64,000 bases of DNA from the NCBI RefSeq assembly GCF_000499845.2, contig NC_023749.2, positions 44,958,108-45,022,107 on the forward strand, given 5' to 3'. A program made the translations under genes and the position numbers. Source of the stretch: Phaseolus vulgaris. Its lineage: Eukaryota > Streptophyta > Magnoliopsida > Fabales > Fabaceae. A model generated the notes under the pieces. It searched no databases and was not told the origin of the DNA. It was given only the letters and a program-made list of their open reading frames with translations. Of the stretch, positions 8,926 to 21,209 are shown one piece after another; the first letter of the stretch is position 1; the number at the start of each line of letters is the position of its first letter.

Positions 8926-11679
8926 TGATAACTGTCATATTTTAATAATATTTCATATTAAAAGACAGACACTTATGAATATTTATTGATAAAATAATTA
9001 TTATTTAATCCTTAATTTATAAATTTAAAGTTTTTTACATATTGTGTGATTATAATATGAATAAGAACAATTTATTCTCAAATTTGTGTTAATTTCAGGA
9101 TTCTAGGAGAAAATGGAATGAAAGGGCAAAAGGAGAATAGACAAGATAAAAAGGGAAAATTTGAGTATGGTTCAACTTGTCCAAACTCGCCTAAGCTAGA
9201 AGCACTCTAGAGTAACGAGCCCAAGTGATATGATTCCACTAGCCAAATAGAGATGATTCTTTGACATTCTATGGAATCAACTTGAGTTTGTTGAGCCCAA
9301 GTGAGTCTGATCTCGCTCAAGCGAGATCACTCTAGAAAAGTTGGGCTTTTTCTCGTCCAACTTGCCCATGCAAACCCAATCATGCCTAAGCGAGAAGTCA
9401 CTTAGCCCAAGCCCAACTAGGTTAAATATAAGACATAAGGCATAAGCTTAAACATGATTGGGGGAATAGAAGGTGATAGAAAACTCTAGAGGAGGCAACT
9501 ATCAGAAACATCCTAGATCTTCTTTTCTTGCTTTTCATACTTGTAATGACCAACATGAGTGGCTAATTCTACCCTTTGGAATTGGAAGTAATATGTTCAA
9601 ACTTGTTGGATATCTCAAGCTACCCAACTAAATATGTTTGATGATGTCATGGGCCTTGAAGAGAATGTCTTGGTGCCTCATAAAGTGTCTAGGTAGATTA
9701 GACTAGTGTTTGGTATCTTGAATTATCTTCTATCTCAAGCACATGATGAAGAGTCAAACCACAAAACCTTTTCAAAAGAGTTAAATTGTATTTACTTAAC
9801 TAAAAGTTTTTTCAATCAATTAAAAGTGTTTTTAACTGATTAAAAAATTCTATTTTAGAAACTTTGTAGGCTTTTCAATTGATTAAAATTGTTTTCAATT
9901 GGGTTACATTTCTCTTGCTTTAAGAACACATTTTTTCAATTGATTATTAGAAGAAATAATCTTTTAATTTTTTTTTGATGGATTTTATTTCTTAAAATTG
10001 TTTTTGAGTTAGTTTTGTTTCCATTTTCAGTTTTAACTTCTCAAAATCTGTTTTAAATCTGTGTAAGTGTTTTTCAAAAAATTAACCTGTTATCCTGTTT
10101 GAACCTGTTGTTTTCTTAGCAGTTTTCAAAATTGTTTTCAATACATATAGTCTTACTGGTTTTAAAAGCTTGAAAGTATTTTGAGTGAATTTGGTTTTTT
10201 GAGAGTTCTTTGAGTCTTTTGCGAGTTCTTTGTGTTGTCATTTTCATCACTAGCTTGAGGTCAAAGGATTCATAAAGGTGCTATAGTTTAGAAGGTCCCT
10301 GTTTGTGTCTTCCAAGTCTGTAAGAGAGGTGTATTCGTTTCATATTTCTTCTACTTTGTAAAGTTCTTTTGATTTCCTTCTAAGATAGTGTTTCTTGAAG
10401 CATAACATTGTTGTAATAGTGTTTTACAGGATGTGCTTTTAGTTCTTGTACAATTTAAGAGCTATTCTTGAAAAATCTTTTGGTTTAGTGAAATTCATCT
10501 TAGTGTGAGATGGGACTTGATGTAGCTCAGCTTTGAGTGAACCAATAAAAATCTTTGAGTGCTTTAAAACTTTCTTACTCACTGCTTTCGTGTTCTACAT
10601 AACTGTGCAATCTGTGTGAAAGTTTTTAATCTATTGTTTTACAAATCAATCAATTGTTTTTTCATTGGTTGGTTTTGTTATAAAAATATTAATCTTTTAA
10701 AAGAAAAAACTTACTATTAAATTTTCTTGACTGGAACTTGAATCAAAATTTCAATCTGTTCTTTTGAGCTTTAATCTGTTAAACCTGGGTAATTAGAATT
10801 GAAATCAAGATCTGTAGTTTTTCTAGAAAAATCTGATAAAAAAAATTTATGTGAATATTTTGAAACTCATTTTGATTTTGCTTAAGAGAAAATATTAATA
10901 TGTTGTTTTTATAAACAATCTTTTTTTTTTCTTATAATAGTCTCTGTTAAGAAAATTTTACCTAGTTATTTCATAAAACAATATGTTAATTCTCCGTCAG
11001 GATTATATATTTTGATATTTGCGAAAATTAGCCTAAGTCTAAATCAAACCCCTCTTGAACTTAGGGTCAACAAAACTCTTATGTATTAAGGTGATATTTA
11101 AACATAATATTTTGTTCTTGATTGATGATTGGTATTGTCATTTTATTCTTAATGCTTGTTTTATTATGATTTTGATCCTTAGATTTGACTGAAAAACACT
11201 TTTAAACATCTGACCTAAATGATAATGCTTAACATATATGAATACTAGGAATAAATTTGAAAAAATAATTGCTATCAACATATTCTTGTAATGATAAGGA
11301 GTTTTTATAAATGTGCGAAGAATCAATATTAAGAGACTATCTTAATAATTTTATATGCGATGAATCGATATAAATGAATTTTATATGAGCATCCATATTT
11401 ATGAATGATAGAATATTATTATGTTTTTCAAAATACAAAAGAGTAGGAAGGACGAATCTCAATCCCAATTTTCCCAATTGAATCAACAACTTTTTACTTT
11501 GCTTTATTTACATTCTAGCAATCTCACATACAACACACATCTAACAAATTTTTACTTATTGTTTTCTATTTAGTGAATATTTTACTTAAGAATTCAACTG
11601 TTCCTTGTGGGTTCGATATTCGTCCTTAGGGACAAATTATTGCTTCTGACACGATACACTTGTCGTAAAATAGTCATCA
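8926..11679 (+). mobile_element. Gypsy-type solo LTR with ATTTG target duplication, itself interrupted
   Basis: It begins TGATAACTGTCATATTT and ends TAGTCATCA. The duplication ATTTG is exact at 8921-8925 and 11680-11684. With the nested LTR (9604-11072) and one AAACT copy removed, about 1.28 kb of LTR remains. No internal domain is present, so recombination between two LTRs probably removed the rest. The sequence contains several 'ctcgctcaagcgaga'-like patches (about 9180-9400), common in legume gypsy LTRs. Confidence 0.85.
9604..11072 (+). mobile_element. Copia/Sirevirus-like solo LTR with AAACT target duplication
   Basis: It begins TGTTGGATATCTCAAG and ends GGGTCAACA. The duplication AAACT is exact at 9599-9603 and 11073-11077. 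It is 1469 bp of LTR-like sequence with no coding domain, so I call it a solo LTR. It sits inside the 8926-11679 LTR and is therefore the youngest of the three layers here. Confidence 0.88.
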
Positions 11680-11865
11680 ATTTGTATCATCTAGTGGTCC
11701 ATCTAAGGGTGGACTTAAGAAAACTAACAAGAAAGGACCTAGAATTGAATGGGTACCTAAAGAGAAACTAGTACCTCTTGCAGATGTCCTTAGTGCCAAC
11801 AAGAAAACCTTGTCATAGTACCTGGACAATGGTTGCTCATGTCACATGACGGGAGAAAGGTGATG

Positions 11866-12777
11866 TAACCATGAATGGATCACCACCATCTAAGCTAGCC
11901 CAACCTTAAAAAGGATGACCAGGACCAAGAAACAGGATTCAAGGCTAAGTCAAAAGGCTCCACCATTCCTCAGAGGATCATCAGGAGCAGAGCACCATAA
12001 CATGGGCAGGATACCAGTTGTTCTTTCTTTTAGTCTTTTTGTAAGACAAAGTTTAATTGTAATAAATTGGCCTCACATTGGCCCAACAAGAATAACCTAG
12101 CACAGGCTTCTAGAAACCATAGCTACAGGTGCACACGTAGTCACACTTCCCACATTAACACATGCTTAAATGTGTAAAGTGTGACCACTTCTAGATCCAC
12201 AATTAATGTATCGTTTTTAGGAGCTAAGTTGGATTAGTTTGAATTTCAAATTTCCTTCCTTCTCCTAATCATATGGAACCTATCACTATAAATAAGTGGC
12301 CACCACCTCTTGTATTCCACATTGAATTTAGTAAAGTTACTTCGCTTGAGTGAGAACCTGAGTGTTCATATTTCGTCTGAGTCTTATCTTGGATGCTTTC
12401 AAGTGGTGACTACTCCTTCACTTATATTGGAATCCTACTCCAAGTGGCGTGAATTCCTCCATGATTCATCTTCACCAAATCATCTTCACCAAATCATCTT
12501 CATCAATCTAAGTTCCTTTCTCTCTTCTAATTGTAGTGTCGTTAATCTCCTTTGTTCATTGTCTTTTAATTGTGTTATCTTTTTCATTCTATTACATATA
12601 ATCTACTAGTGTGTGTGTGTATTTTTCCCTTTTCTCTTTGAAAAGAATCTTCACACTTATTTAACCACTTGGTTAAGTTCGTGTCCAATGTGATCTTCAA
12701 TGAGTTGTCACTATAACTGTCAAATCAACTTCTAAAGCAAGTGAAACCTGTGAAAATATGTGTGATCTTAAAACAAC
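11866..12777. mobile_element. Insertion flanked by a 12-bp direct repeat, LTR-like content
   Basis: TGACGGGAGAAA occurs just before (11848-11859) and just after (about 12779-12790) this block, and removing the block restores the copia frame ('CHMTGE' then 'WNIFQDL'). Inside are a gypsy gag-like patch ('MTRTKKQDSRLSQKAPP', 11915) and a promoter-like 'cactataaataagtgg' near 12282. That suggests an LTR fragment, but a 12-bp duplication is too long for ordinary LTR integration. Element class is uncertain. Confidence 0.5.
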
Positions 12778-13200
12778 TGACGGGAGAAATGGAATATATT
12801 CCAAGACCTAAAATTGAAGAAAGAGGAAAAGTTCATCTTTGAAGAAATCAACACGACCAAGTGATTGGTGGTGGTATTAGTAATTTCTTATTAGTAAAAT
12901 GTCTTAAACACAATCTATTGATCATTAGTCAATTATGTGACAGTGGGAACAATGTTGTTTTTTATAAATAGTAATGCACAGTCTATCAAGACGATGGAAC
13001 CAAATTATGATATGTTAGTAAACGGGAAACCTTTATAAAATTGATATGGATGAGTTATCATATCAAAGGGTCTCTTGCCTCATGTCTGAAAGAGAAAATA
13101 ATTGACTATGGCACACGAAGTATGGCCACGCTAGCTTGAGGTTAATATTTAAGCTACTAAAACATAATCTCATGAGAAGTTTGCCAACAATGTCATTCAA

Positions 13201-13462
13201 ATATGAGAGGTAAATCTTAAGGGTTATATAATATTTATGCCATTGTGTACATATAACACAATCACATTTGTTTTTATTTTTTCTTATGTTGTCAAAGCAG
13301 TGATACTTTTTATTCCTTTATAATTTATTCTAGTTATTTTATCTACTTGTAAATAAGATATGCACAATAATATAAAATCTAGTCCAATCCAATCTAATTC
13401 ATATCGCCTATATATTTCAAATATATTTTGAATACCTCATTCCAAGCTAAAAAAATGTCTAT
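13201..13462. other. AT-rich spacer
   Basis: No coding or element end seen. It may be further decayed copia sequence. Confidence 0.35.
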
Positions 13463-15035
13463 TGATAAGGGTCAAAATGTTGTAAAATTCAAAGTGCATT
13501 AGTCATGCATTTGCATAAAATGTTTGGAAGAATGAGTAGAAAAGCATGTCAAAGCCCCCACAAAGCAAGTTGGACTAAGAGAAAAAGAGAAGAAGAAAAA
13601 GAAGAAGAAATTGCAAAAATCTTAGAGAAAGGGTACAAAAACAACAAATAAAGGAAGATCAGGAAAGGTCAATCCACCCAACGCATGCAGAATGGTTAAG
13701 CAGATTGAGTCCAGATAGTTAACTCCAAGAAACCATTCAAGCATTGAGGACTTCTGTCATACGTTCAACAGATTAAGGTCAGAAGATTTAAATAATTTTG
13801 GGGATTTAGATGGATAAGCAAATCCAAAGGGGTTGAGCCAAAAGATTCCTTCATGATGAAGAAAACCCAATTGGCTTGGGCTTGGCTTGGAACAAAAAAG
13901 GTTTCTTCAAGGTTAAGGAAACCCAAATTTGCTTGGACTTGGTGATAAACGCCTAATTGTAGTAAATTTCATGGGTAAAAAGGCATGTAATTCAGGAAAA
14001 ATGTGTACAAATATCAGTAAGAAGAATGTCAAAACACTCCAACCACAACCACACATGAAGAAGATGAATAAAAGAAGAAAAATAAAATATTTGTGCAGAA
14101 AAGTAAGCAAACAAGGATAAAGCCAATTTGTCCGACGTATGAAGAATGGCTCAGCAGATTGAAAATAATCAAAATGTTAACCACATTTGAATAAGCGGAG
14201 CGAATTGAAGCCAATACAATCACCGGATTCCAAAGACCAAAAGGTTGAGCGAAAATCAAAGGGTTGCGTGAATGAGAGTCCTTAACCATGAAGAAAGCCC
14301 AAATCACAAGAGGTATCAATACATATTTCTTGAATCCCTATGAATCCAATTTATAAAATCTATAAATAGGGACATTTGGGGTAACATTCAAAGCATTGAG
14401 AGGCATCAAGAAGTATCAATAAGTATAGAGATATTTCAATAGATAAAGAAACACAAAGGTTAAAAGGATCAAATGAGATTTGGAAAGAGGTTTATATACA
14501 GAGATTCTGTTGGATTAGACTCGAACAGTCTAGAACTTCATAATCAATCAGGCTACAAGGCCAATACCTCAAAAGAAATGAAGACAATCTAGAGAATATT
14601 TCATATTTTGAGGTTATTGTTATTTATGGATGCATGTTTCTCTTTCATATTCAAATTTCTTGAGTCTGGTAGTATACTTAATGCTCAATGGTGAGGAACT
14701 ACATTGATTTTCCATAGGGCATGAATCAGGTTGGAAGGCGATTTCATATTTTTGGACCGTATTTAGCAACCATAAGACTATGGTAAATTGTTCCATCCTA
14801 ATGCAGAGATAAGTCATAACAATGACTTATTGCTCTAGATAACCTTGTGAAAGGAATCAACTTGGTTTGATCAAAATAGGAATAAGGATTTTTGAATAAT
14901 ACATCGTATTTATAAACAACAAGAAATAAAGGAAATTCACAAAGTTATTTCATTCCCAACATCTGTGCTATATTGTTACTTCCTTGCTTCATTGATTTGT
15001 CTAACACTTCACATCTCGATCTAAATATTTAGTAA

Positions 15036-15090
<55 letters not shown>

Positions 15091-16430
15091 TATAGTTTCT
15101 ATTTATAAATACTACATGCAAATCATCTCCAAATCACATATCACTTCATCTTAAAAAACAATTATACTTTGATATCATTAATTCCATGTGGATACAACAA
15201 CCTTCAGTTGTACTATAGTTGACTTGATCTACTTGCTAAGTAAAAAAGTTTTCAAATTCGCATAGGCTTGGCTTGAAGCCAATACCAAGCCTGTGAAGAC
15301 TTCATGATTAAGGAAGGATTTCACTAGACATGGCTTGAAACGAATCCCTACAAAACTAAGAATCTCGGAATTTGATGGAGCCCAAAAAGAAGCTTGAAGC
15401 CCAAAGATTACCTCAGCATGAAGAAATTCAATCCGCTAAGCATATTGGCTTGTGCTGAGCGAAAGATCCAATATGTTGAATCTATTGAAGCTGCTTTCTA
15501 AAATTCTATAAAAACATATACCTTAGTGTCTCATTCAAAACCATCGAGAGGTAGAATCATTAAGAGTAAGAGAGGCACTAAGAGGTATAAGATAGATATA
15601 ATAAGAAAGCCTCAAGGCAAAAGTCTAGCCAAGACTATGGAGGAAGGGATCAAGAGTCTAAGTTCGCCAACAACATTCAAAGGATCCATTTGTTGTTCTT
15701 TAGCTTCTCATATTGAGTATTCATTGTAAGATGTTATTATGAGTTATTAAACTTACCCTGTTGAGATTGAAAAGCAATGTGATATTTCTAAAGTTATTGT
15801 TGTTTATGAATACTTGTTTTTATATTGAAATTCAAATTCTCTGGGTTTGGTAGTATGCTTAATTCCCAATGATGAGGAACATTCATTGATTGTCCTTAGA
15901 GAATGAATAAGACGAGTTTGTGTATCTGAACCCTAACCAACCAGTCATAATTCTCAATGGTCGCAAAGTGCAGAGTTGAGACTATGGTGAACTATTCCAT
16001 TTTAATGCAAAAATAATTTATAACAATGCAAGGAATTGATTGTGATAGTTTATGGTTCTAGATAACCTCGTGCGAGGAATCGACTTGGTTTGGCCATATG
16101 GAATGGGGAGTTCGAATAAACATAGCATTTATAAATAATAATAACAAGGGAGATTCACAAAGCTCTTTCAATCCCAATATTTGTGCTATATTGTTATTCC
16201 TTTATTTCAGTTTTTGTCAAAGTTTCACCTCTCGATCTAAATATTATAGTAGTTTTATTATAGTTAGTTATTTATAAAATATATGAAATCAATCCTTATT
16301 TTCGCATCACTTCATCTTGAAAGATATATCTATTATGATAAACATTAATTCTTTGTGGATACGATAACCTTCAAATGTACTACAATTGACTTAGTCCGCT
16401 TGTCGAGAAAAGGATTTTAAATCCATCCCA
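13463..16430 (+). repeat. Tandem, diverged LTR-like blocks of about 1.2 kb
   Basis: The stretch 14060-15240 matches 15255-16430 in order, offset by about 1180 bp. Both have a 'tataaa' region (14356; about 15510), 'gagaggcatcaag' or 'gagaggtagaatc', 'ttattgttgtttatg', 'tctagataacct', and the end block 'ttccatgtggatac' / 'ttctttgtggatac'. A further partial copy with 'gcagaatggttaagcagatt' lies at 13660-13930. The start TGATAAGGG at 13463 could be an LTR end. I read the block as degenerate gypsy-type LTRs without internal domains; a tandem duplication is an alternative. Confidence 0.6.
15034..15089. repeat. (ATT)n microsatellite
   Basis: About 18 uninterrupted ATT units, probably length-variable between individuals. 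Confidence 0.95.
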
Positions 16431-16730
16431 ATTCATCTATAAATACATATTAATCATATACTCAATTCACATACTCATTTATATACTTATAATCTCTTTT
16501 TTTCTTACTGACTTTAGCATTAGAGAATCTTGTGCGGGTGGATCCCCCTGAATCTCCACTATTTCCACCTCAGGAAGCTCGAATTTATAGGAATACCACT
16601 CTATCCACCTCGGGAGAACCACACTCCTTTTCAGTAAAAACATTTGGTGTTCACCATGGGGGCATAGGATTTATTACATTTATAACAAGCTGAGGTACAT
16701 ACAATCTATATGCACCAGCTTGAGGGGAAG
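16431..16730 (+). repeat. Gypsy LTR-end and copia 3'-end remnants
   Basis: 'cttactgactttagcattag' followed by a C-rich stretch resembles the R/U5 end of gypsy LTRs. A similar 'cttactgacttgatcg' is at 28598. At 16655-16730 the sequence changes to the tail of a copia element ending in the purine-rich GAGGGGAAG. Confidence 0.4.
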
Positions 16731-16902
16731 TGTTAGATATTATTAGATATTATGAGATATTGTAGATATTGTGAGATATTTCATATTTATGTAATGGGCT
16801 TAGCCCATATGTTCTTTTCCTATATAAACATACCCTATGTGTTCAATATACATAAGGGATTTACCCTATTCTTTCTTTTCCTTGAACATTTTTGGTATAT
16901 CA
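16731..16902 (+). repeat. Small copia-type LTR
   Basis: TGTTAGATATT starts directly after a polypurine tract (GAGGGGAAG) and the block ends at about ATATCA (16902). It contains a TATA-like 'cctatataaacata' near 16820. I found no partner LTR. Confidence 0.55.
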
Positions 16903-17242
16903 AGGTGAAATTCTAATTATGCTTAAAGAATAACAACAACAAAAACCTAATTAACTACATTTGAGTTTTGTTGATCATGGATATAACAATTTTAATATAA
17001 ATTATCTAATGAAAATTCAATTTAAAACGTGCCATGATTCAATGGCAAATTTACTAAGCATATTGGTGTAACTCGAATAATCTAAAACACAGAAAATAAG
17101 GTTGCATCCAATAACTGTACAGGAGCGTAAATGAGTATTTGAGTAAACAAATTGTCGAAACTTGGGACAAGAGGCTAAGAACAAGGAGCTTATGGGAAAA
17201 AAACTGCTGTAGTTCTAGCAATGGCTTCCAATACTTACCACC

Positions 17243-18966
17243 TCAAACGAAATTTTCTATGCTTGTGGTCAACGTTGACTTGGGCACAGCACCAATAACT
17301 GTATCTTTCTTCTCGCCATTCTTGAAGATCATAACAGTGGGAATGCTTCGAATTCCATACCGAGTTGCAGTTGAAGGGCTCTCATCAGTGTTGAGTTTGT
17401 AACATTTGAGCTTTCCAGCATATTGCTTTGCAAGCTCATCAATTATAGGGTGAATCATTCGGCAGGGACCACACCATGGAGCCCAGAATTCAACCAGAAC
17501 AGCAGAATCAGATTCAAGGACAAGGGATTGCCAATTTGCATCAGTTATAGGAGCCACTGTAATTTACAATAACAGAAATTATTTCATTCCAATTAGTATT
17601 TCTATCAACCAGGCAAAACTTTCAATTGCTATTTTCTCAAATATGCAAAAATTTCTCTTGGAGTGGACAGAAACAGGTTGTATTGTATCCATAAGAATTT
17701 GATTGCATTGTAGTGATACTGTGCTGAAATGGAGAACATGAAAACCAGATAAAAAAAATCCACAGACAGACCAATAGAAAACACAAGTCGAAACAAAACT
17801 ATCTAAGCTTATATTTGTTGATTAACCAGCCATGTGATCCATGCTCGGGAATTGACAAGTTTTAGGTTGGTTAACGAGGGCATAATACAACTCTCTCGTT
17901 GACTGGGCTTGAAACTAGTTATGAAATCATAGGACAGAGTTTAATTCTGTTATTATATCTTATCGATTATTTATAATAATATAATAATATAAATTTAAAA
18001 GTTCCTCTTATAAATCGATTTTATAAATTTTTATTTTTTTTTCTGTACTTGTATTTGATACTTATTTGATTAATAATTAAAAAAACATACATAAACAAAA
18101 GCAAATATTAGGTTTCTTCAATCAATGCAAAGGAAAATTTCCAAAAAGACTGAAAGTTCAGATCGATTACTGCAATGAAAATTCCCAAAAAGACTGAAAG
18201 TTCAGATCGATTACTCCAATGAAAATTAAACGAAAAATAGTTATTATATTTCAACCATTAGTAAACTTTCAAAACTACTTTCTACGTCAAGTTCTCGGAT
18301 GGTGTTAGTTCAAACCCCAAGTCTAAAATCATCTCAAAGTCTAAAATTATCTTATGCATGAGTTCATTCGTAAAATTTTCTGACTTCTTTACAAGATTAT
18401 TTTTCAATTCCACAACCGATTTTAAATTCTGAATAAGAAAACAATTTTAACTCTAGAAAAATTATTCTTGGATTTTAATTTCGACATCAAAATTCCAACG
18501 ATTAAGCAACAAAATCCCACATTTTTTTTATGTTATTTTATATATTACAGCGAACACATGAGCCACTGCGAAAAAACCGTTAAAGTTCTTTCAGTTTCAA
18601 TGTCTGAAAATAGATCAATTTCATTTTATTCTTATTTTTTTAAGAAAATAGCATGCATCTATTCGCTGTTAGAAAGGAACGTATATGTTTTTAAATTACG
18701 ATTTCAAAATTAAAAAATATTTACTGAAGCAAACGAAAGAAGAAGAAAAACTGACCATCGACGGCGGTATCCTGAGCCTTGCACACAACGCGCACGGCGT
18801 GCGTAGCGATTCTGGGAGCCGAGGCTGCCACGAATCGCGCGGCGGTTGGTCTGAGTCTGAGGCCGATGCACTGCGGGAGCTTGGCGGAGGTGGGGCGAGC
18901 GGCGACGGGGGAGATGGCGGCGGAAGGGAGGCGAACGACGGCGAGAGAGTCGAAGAGTGTGGCCAT
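17243..18966 (-). CDS. Thioredoxin m-type, chloroplastic (2 exons)
   Basis: The exons are 18966-18756 and 17556-17243. The intron has GT at 18755-18754 and AG at 17558-17557, and the join makes a valine codon. The protein is 174 aa, the usual length for plant m-type thioredoxins. Residues 1-65 are rich in S, A and R and low in acid, as in a plastid transit peptide. The thioredoxin fold follows, with active site W98-C99-G100-P101-C102 and the cis-proline segment [11 protein letters not shown]. Members of this family reduce disulfides of stromal enzymes such as NADP-malate dehydrogenase, using electrons from ferredoxin-thioredoxin reductase. Exon 1 is far more GC-rich than its surroundings. An m-type call fits the fold sequence and transit peptide; an x or y type is less likely. 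Confidence 0.92.
18126..18222. repeat. Two tandem ~47-bp units in the thioredoxin intron
   Basis: Both units carry AAAAAGACTGAAAGTTCAG and GATCGATTACT in the same order. They lie in the 1199-bp intron and have no obvious function. Confidence 0.8.
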
Positions 18967-19358
18967 GGTGGAAGGGAAGCTGAGATATGGGTTGAGAGAA
19001 GAGGAGTGAAGTGTAGGGCTGTGTTGTATGGATGAGGATAGCTCGTAGACTAGTGTCCAAATGATTGAGTTTTATTTTTCAATACAGACAAAAGAGTACC
19101 AAGCAGCACAACAAATAAATACTATCTTTATATTTTGTTTTCTTTATTCAATTTTCAAGTAAATTACAAATTTTTAAATTTAGGTATTTTTTACTTATTT
19201 TTTATCAAAAATTTTATTCTATTGAAAATATTTAAAATATTTTTTATTTTTTTAAGAACTTTCGATTTGAATTTTGTTGTGAACGGATGACATAATTATT
19301 ATTTTCATCTACATATCTCCAATTTTTTATTAATTCACTCATTCTCTCTTCAGTCTCT
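18967..19358. other. 5' flank of the thioredoxin gene
   Basis: This stretch should hold the promoter and 5' leader of the thioredoxin gene. I see no clear TATA box at a convincing distance. Beyond 19080 the sequence is plain AT-rich. Confidence 0.4.
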
Positions 19359-21209
19359 TATAACTCATTGGTTAACTTGTTTTTAATCTCTCTAAAAGCG
19401 AGTTGATCAATAAGTTATAAAATTAGAAAAGAAAAGAACAAGTTGATCGACAAGTTGAAAACGAAAAAAGAAAAGTAATGCCCACGTCATTTGTCATCCC
19501 ATTGATGACCAAATCAAAATGGTTGAGTTCTTAGAACAAAGTAAAAAAGTATATAGGAACTCATTAAACTGAAATTTTTAATATGGACTCAATTAAAAAT
19601 ATAAAAATTTATAAGGTATTTAAAAGTTAATTAAGTCTTTTTTTTTTTAGAATTTGAAATTGTGGCTTTTTTATGCTAAATGCTGATGGAAATTTGATTT
19701 CATTAGCTGATGAGGGTCTCAAATGAGTCCCAAGATGCCATTGAAAGTGCATTCTAAAATCTCTAAAAGATCACAACATACAAGAAAGGAGACCAAGCTT
19801 TCAAGAATGTGAGTTTTGGTTGGTACTTTAGGTCTTTTTGGCTTTCTTTTTGGTTGGGGAGGAAACGTATCTAGGTTGGGTGAAAAATGAAGGTGATTTG
19901 AAGGTAGAAAGGAGGTTTGGTTGAATGGTAGGGCAGTGGCGATTAAAGGTATTCTTGGATAGTTTCTTTGGTGCTTTTGGTAAGGATGGTTAAGTGAAGA
20001 TGATTGTCGAATACGTATTTATGTTTTAGGATGTATCTTGATAGCTATAGGAGGTGGTGAGGTTATTATGGTGGAGGCTTAGCAAGATTACACAAAAAAA
20101 AAAAAATACAAGAAATGGAATGGAAAAAGACAATATATGAAGGTGCAAATGGAAAATGAAAATGGAAAAATGGTAAGGAAGAGTGGTAAGTTCCTTACCA
20201 AAGATACAAAGTAAAAAGCATTTTCATATGCATGTTAAAGTTGTTTGTCATCATTGTAGTAAGTCTAGAAACCCTAGTGTTAGGTGTAAAGACAAAAGGA
20301 AAATCATCCCTAACTAACAAGAAAGGATCTATGAAAATGTGAATAACAAAAGAGTTCATAATTCTTATTGTAAGTGTGTTAAACAAGAAAACGTTACAAA
20401 TAAGATTGATCATCATCCGTGGATGCTTGCCAAAATCATGGATGAAAGCAAGTTGACGAAATATATACAAATAAGTATATATTCCAAGATCTAAAGCAAC
20501 TTGACGAAAGCAAGATAACCTTGAGAAGAACAAATTGGTAGGAAACTATTAGATCTATAAATTTTTCTTTTTTGCATGCCTATATATAAACAAACATAAA
20601 AAAAGTCATCAATTGTTAAAAAAGGGTCAAACACAAAGGAACAAGTGCACAGTAAAGTAGGTTAAATTTTATTGTTTTATTAATTTTAGTAATTGGTTTA
20701 GATACGATGTATTTTGTTTATGCTATCTGACCAGAAGATATAATTGTTTGTGTAGTACTAATTGTTGTATTGAGTCTGTGCAGTTAAAGTCTATCAAAAT
20801 ATCATCAAACCCTAAAGAAGAAAGTTAGCTCGAATTTGAAGGGGGGAAAGGAGAAAGTTATCCCATGGTTCAAGATCATGATTTTAACAATCAGTCTCTT
20901 TTAACTCATTCGTTGGCTCGTTTTTAGCCTCTCTTAAAGCGAGTTGATCAATAAGTTATAAAATTGGAGAAGAAAGGAACAAGTTGATTGACAAGTTTAA
21001 AATGAGAAAAGAAAAGTAATGTCCACGTCATTTTTCATTCCATTGATGACCAAATCAAAATGGTAGAGTACTTACAACAAAATAAAACATATTTAGGAAA
21101 TCATTAAAACGAATTTTTTTAATATGGACTCAATTAAAACGGTAAGGAAGAGTGGTGAGTTCCTTACGAAAGGTACAAAGTAAACAACATTTTCATACAC
21201 ATGTTAAGG
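19359..21209. repeat. Mosaic of dispersed direct repeats
   Basis: Repeat A (~245 bp, with 'gcgagttgatcaataagtta' and 'cattgatgaccaaatcaaaa') is at about 19359-19605 and 20897-21140. Repeat B (~72 bp, with 'gtaaggaagagtgg' and 'ttccttac') is at about 20171-20245 and 21139-21209. In the second place A and B are joined directly; in the first they are separated by about 570 bp. No transposase or RT motif is visible. ORFs in the block (for example minus 20195-20533) have no family features. Confidence 0.7.

Larger units (their letters stand above)
8440..13200 (+). mobile_element. Ruined copia (Sirevirus-like) element broken by later insertions
   Basis: Three separated stretches read as successive parts of one copia polyprotein. 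8500-8920 encodes a coiled gag-type segment ('NSSLEKVLAQSKMCGKPLDL'). 11690-11860 encodes 'KGPRIEWVPKE' and 'YLDNGCSCHMTGE', the protease region with DSG changed to DNG. 12785-13190 encodes 'FQDLKLK', 'KCLKHNLLIISQLCDSGNNV' and then 'WHTKYGHASLRLI', the pre-integrase GH motif. Stops and frameshifts are common. The gaps are explained by insertions at 8926-11679 and about 11866-12777. Integrase core and reverse transcriptase are not seen after 13200. Confidence 0.75.

Noticed and set aside
18685..19060. Plus-strand and longer minus-strand ORFs over the first thioredoxin exon
   Set aside because: Shadow frames of the GC-rich transit-peptide exon; the spliced frame from 18966 fits the thioredoxin family.
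20195..20533. 112-codon minus-strand ORF
   Set aside because: Low family resemblance, lies across dispersed repeat B, and no splice or homology clue.
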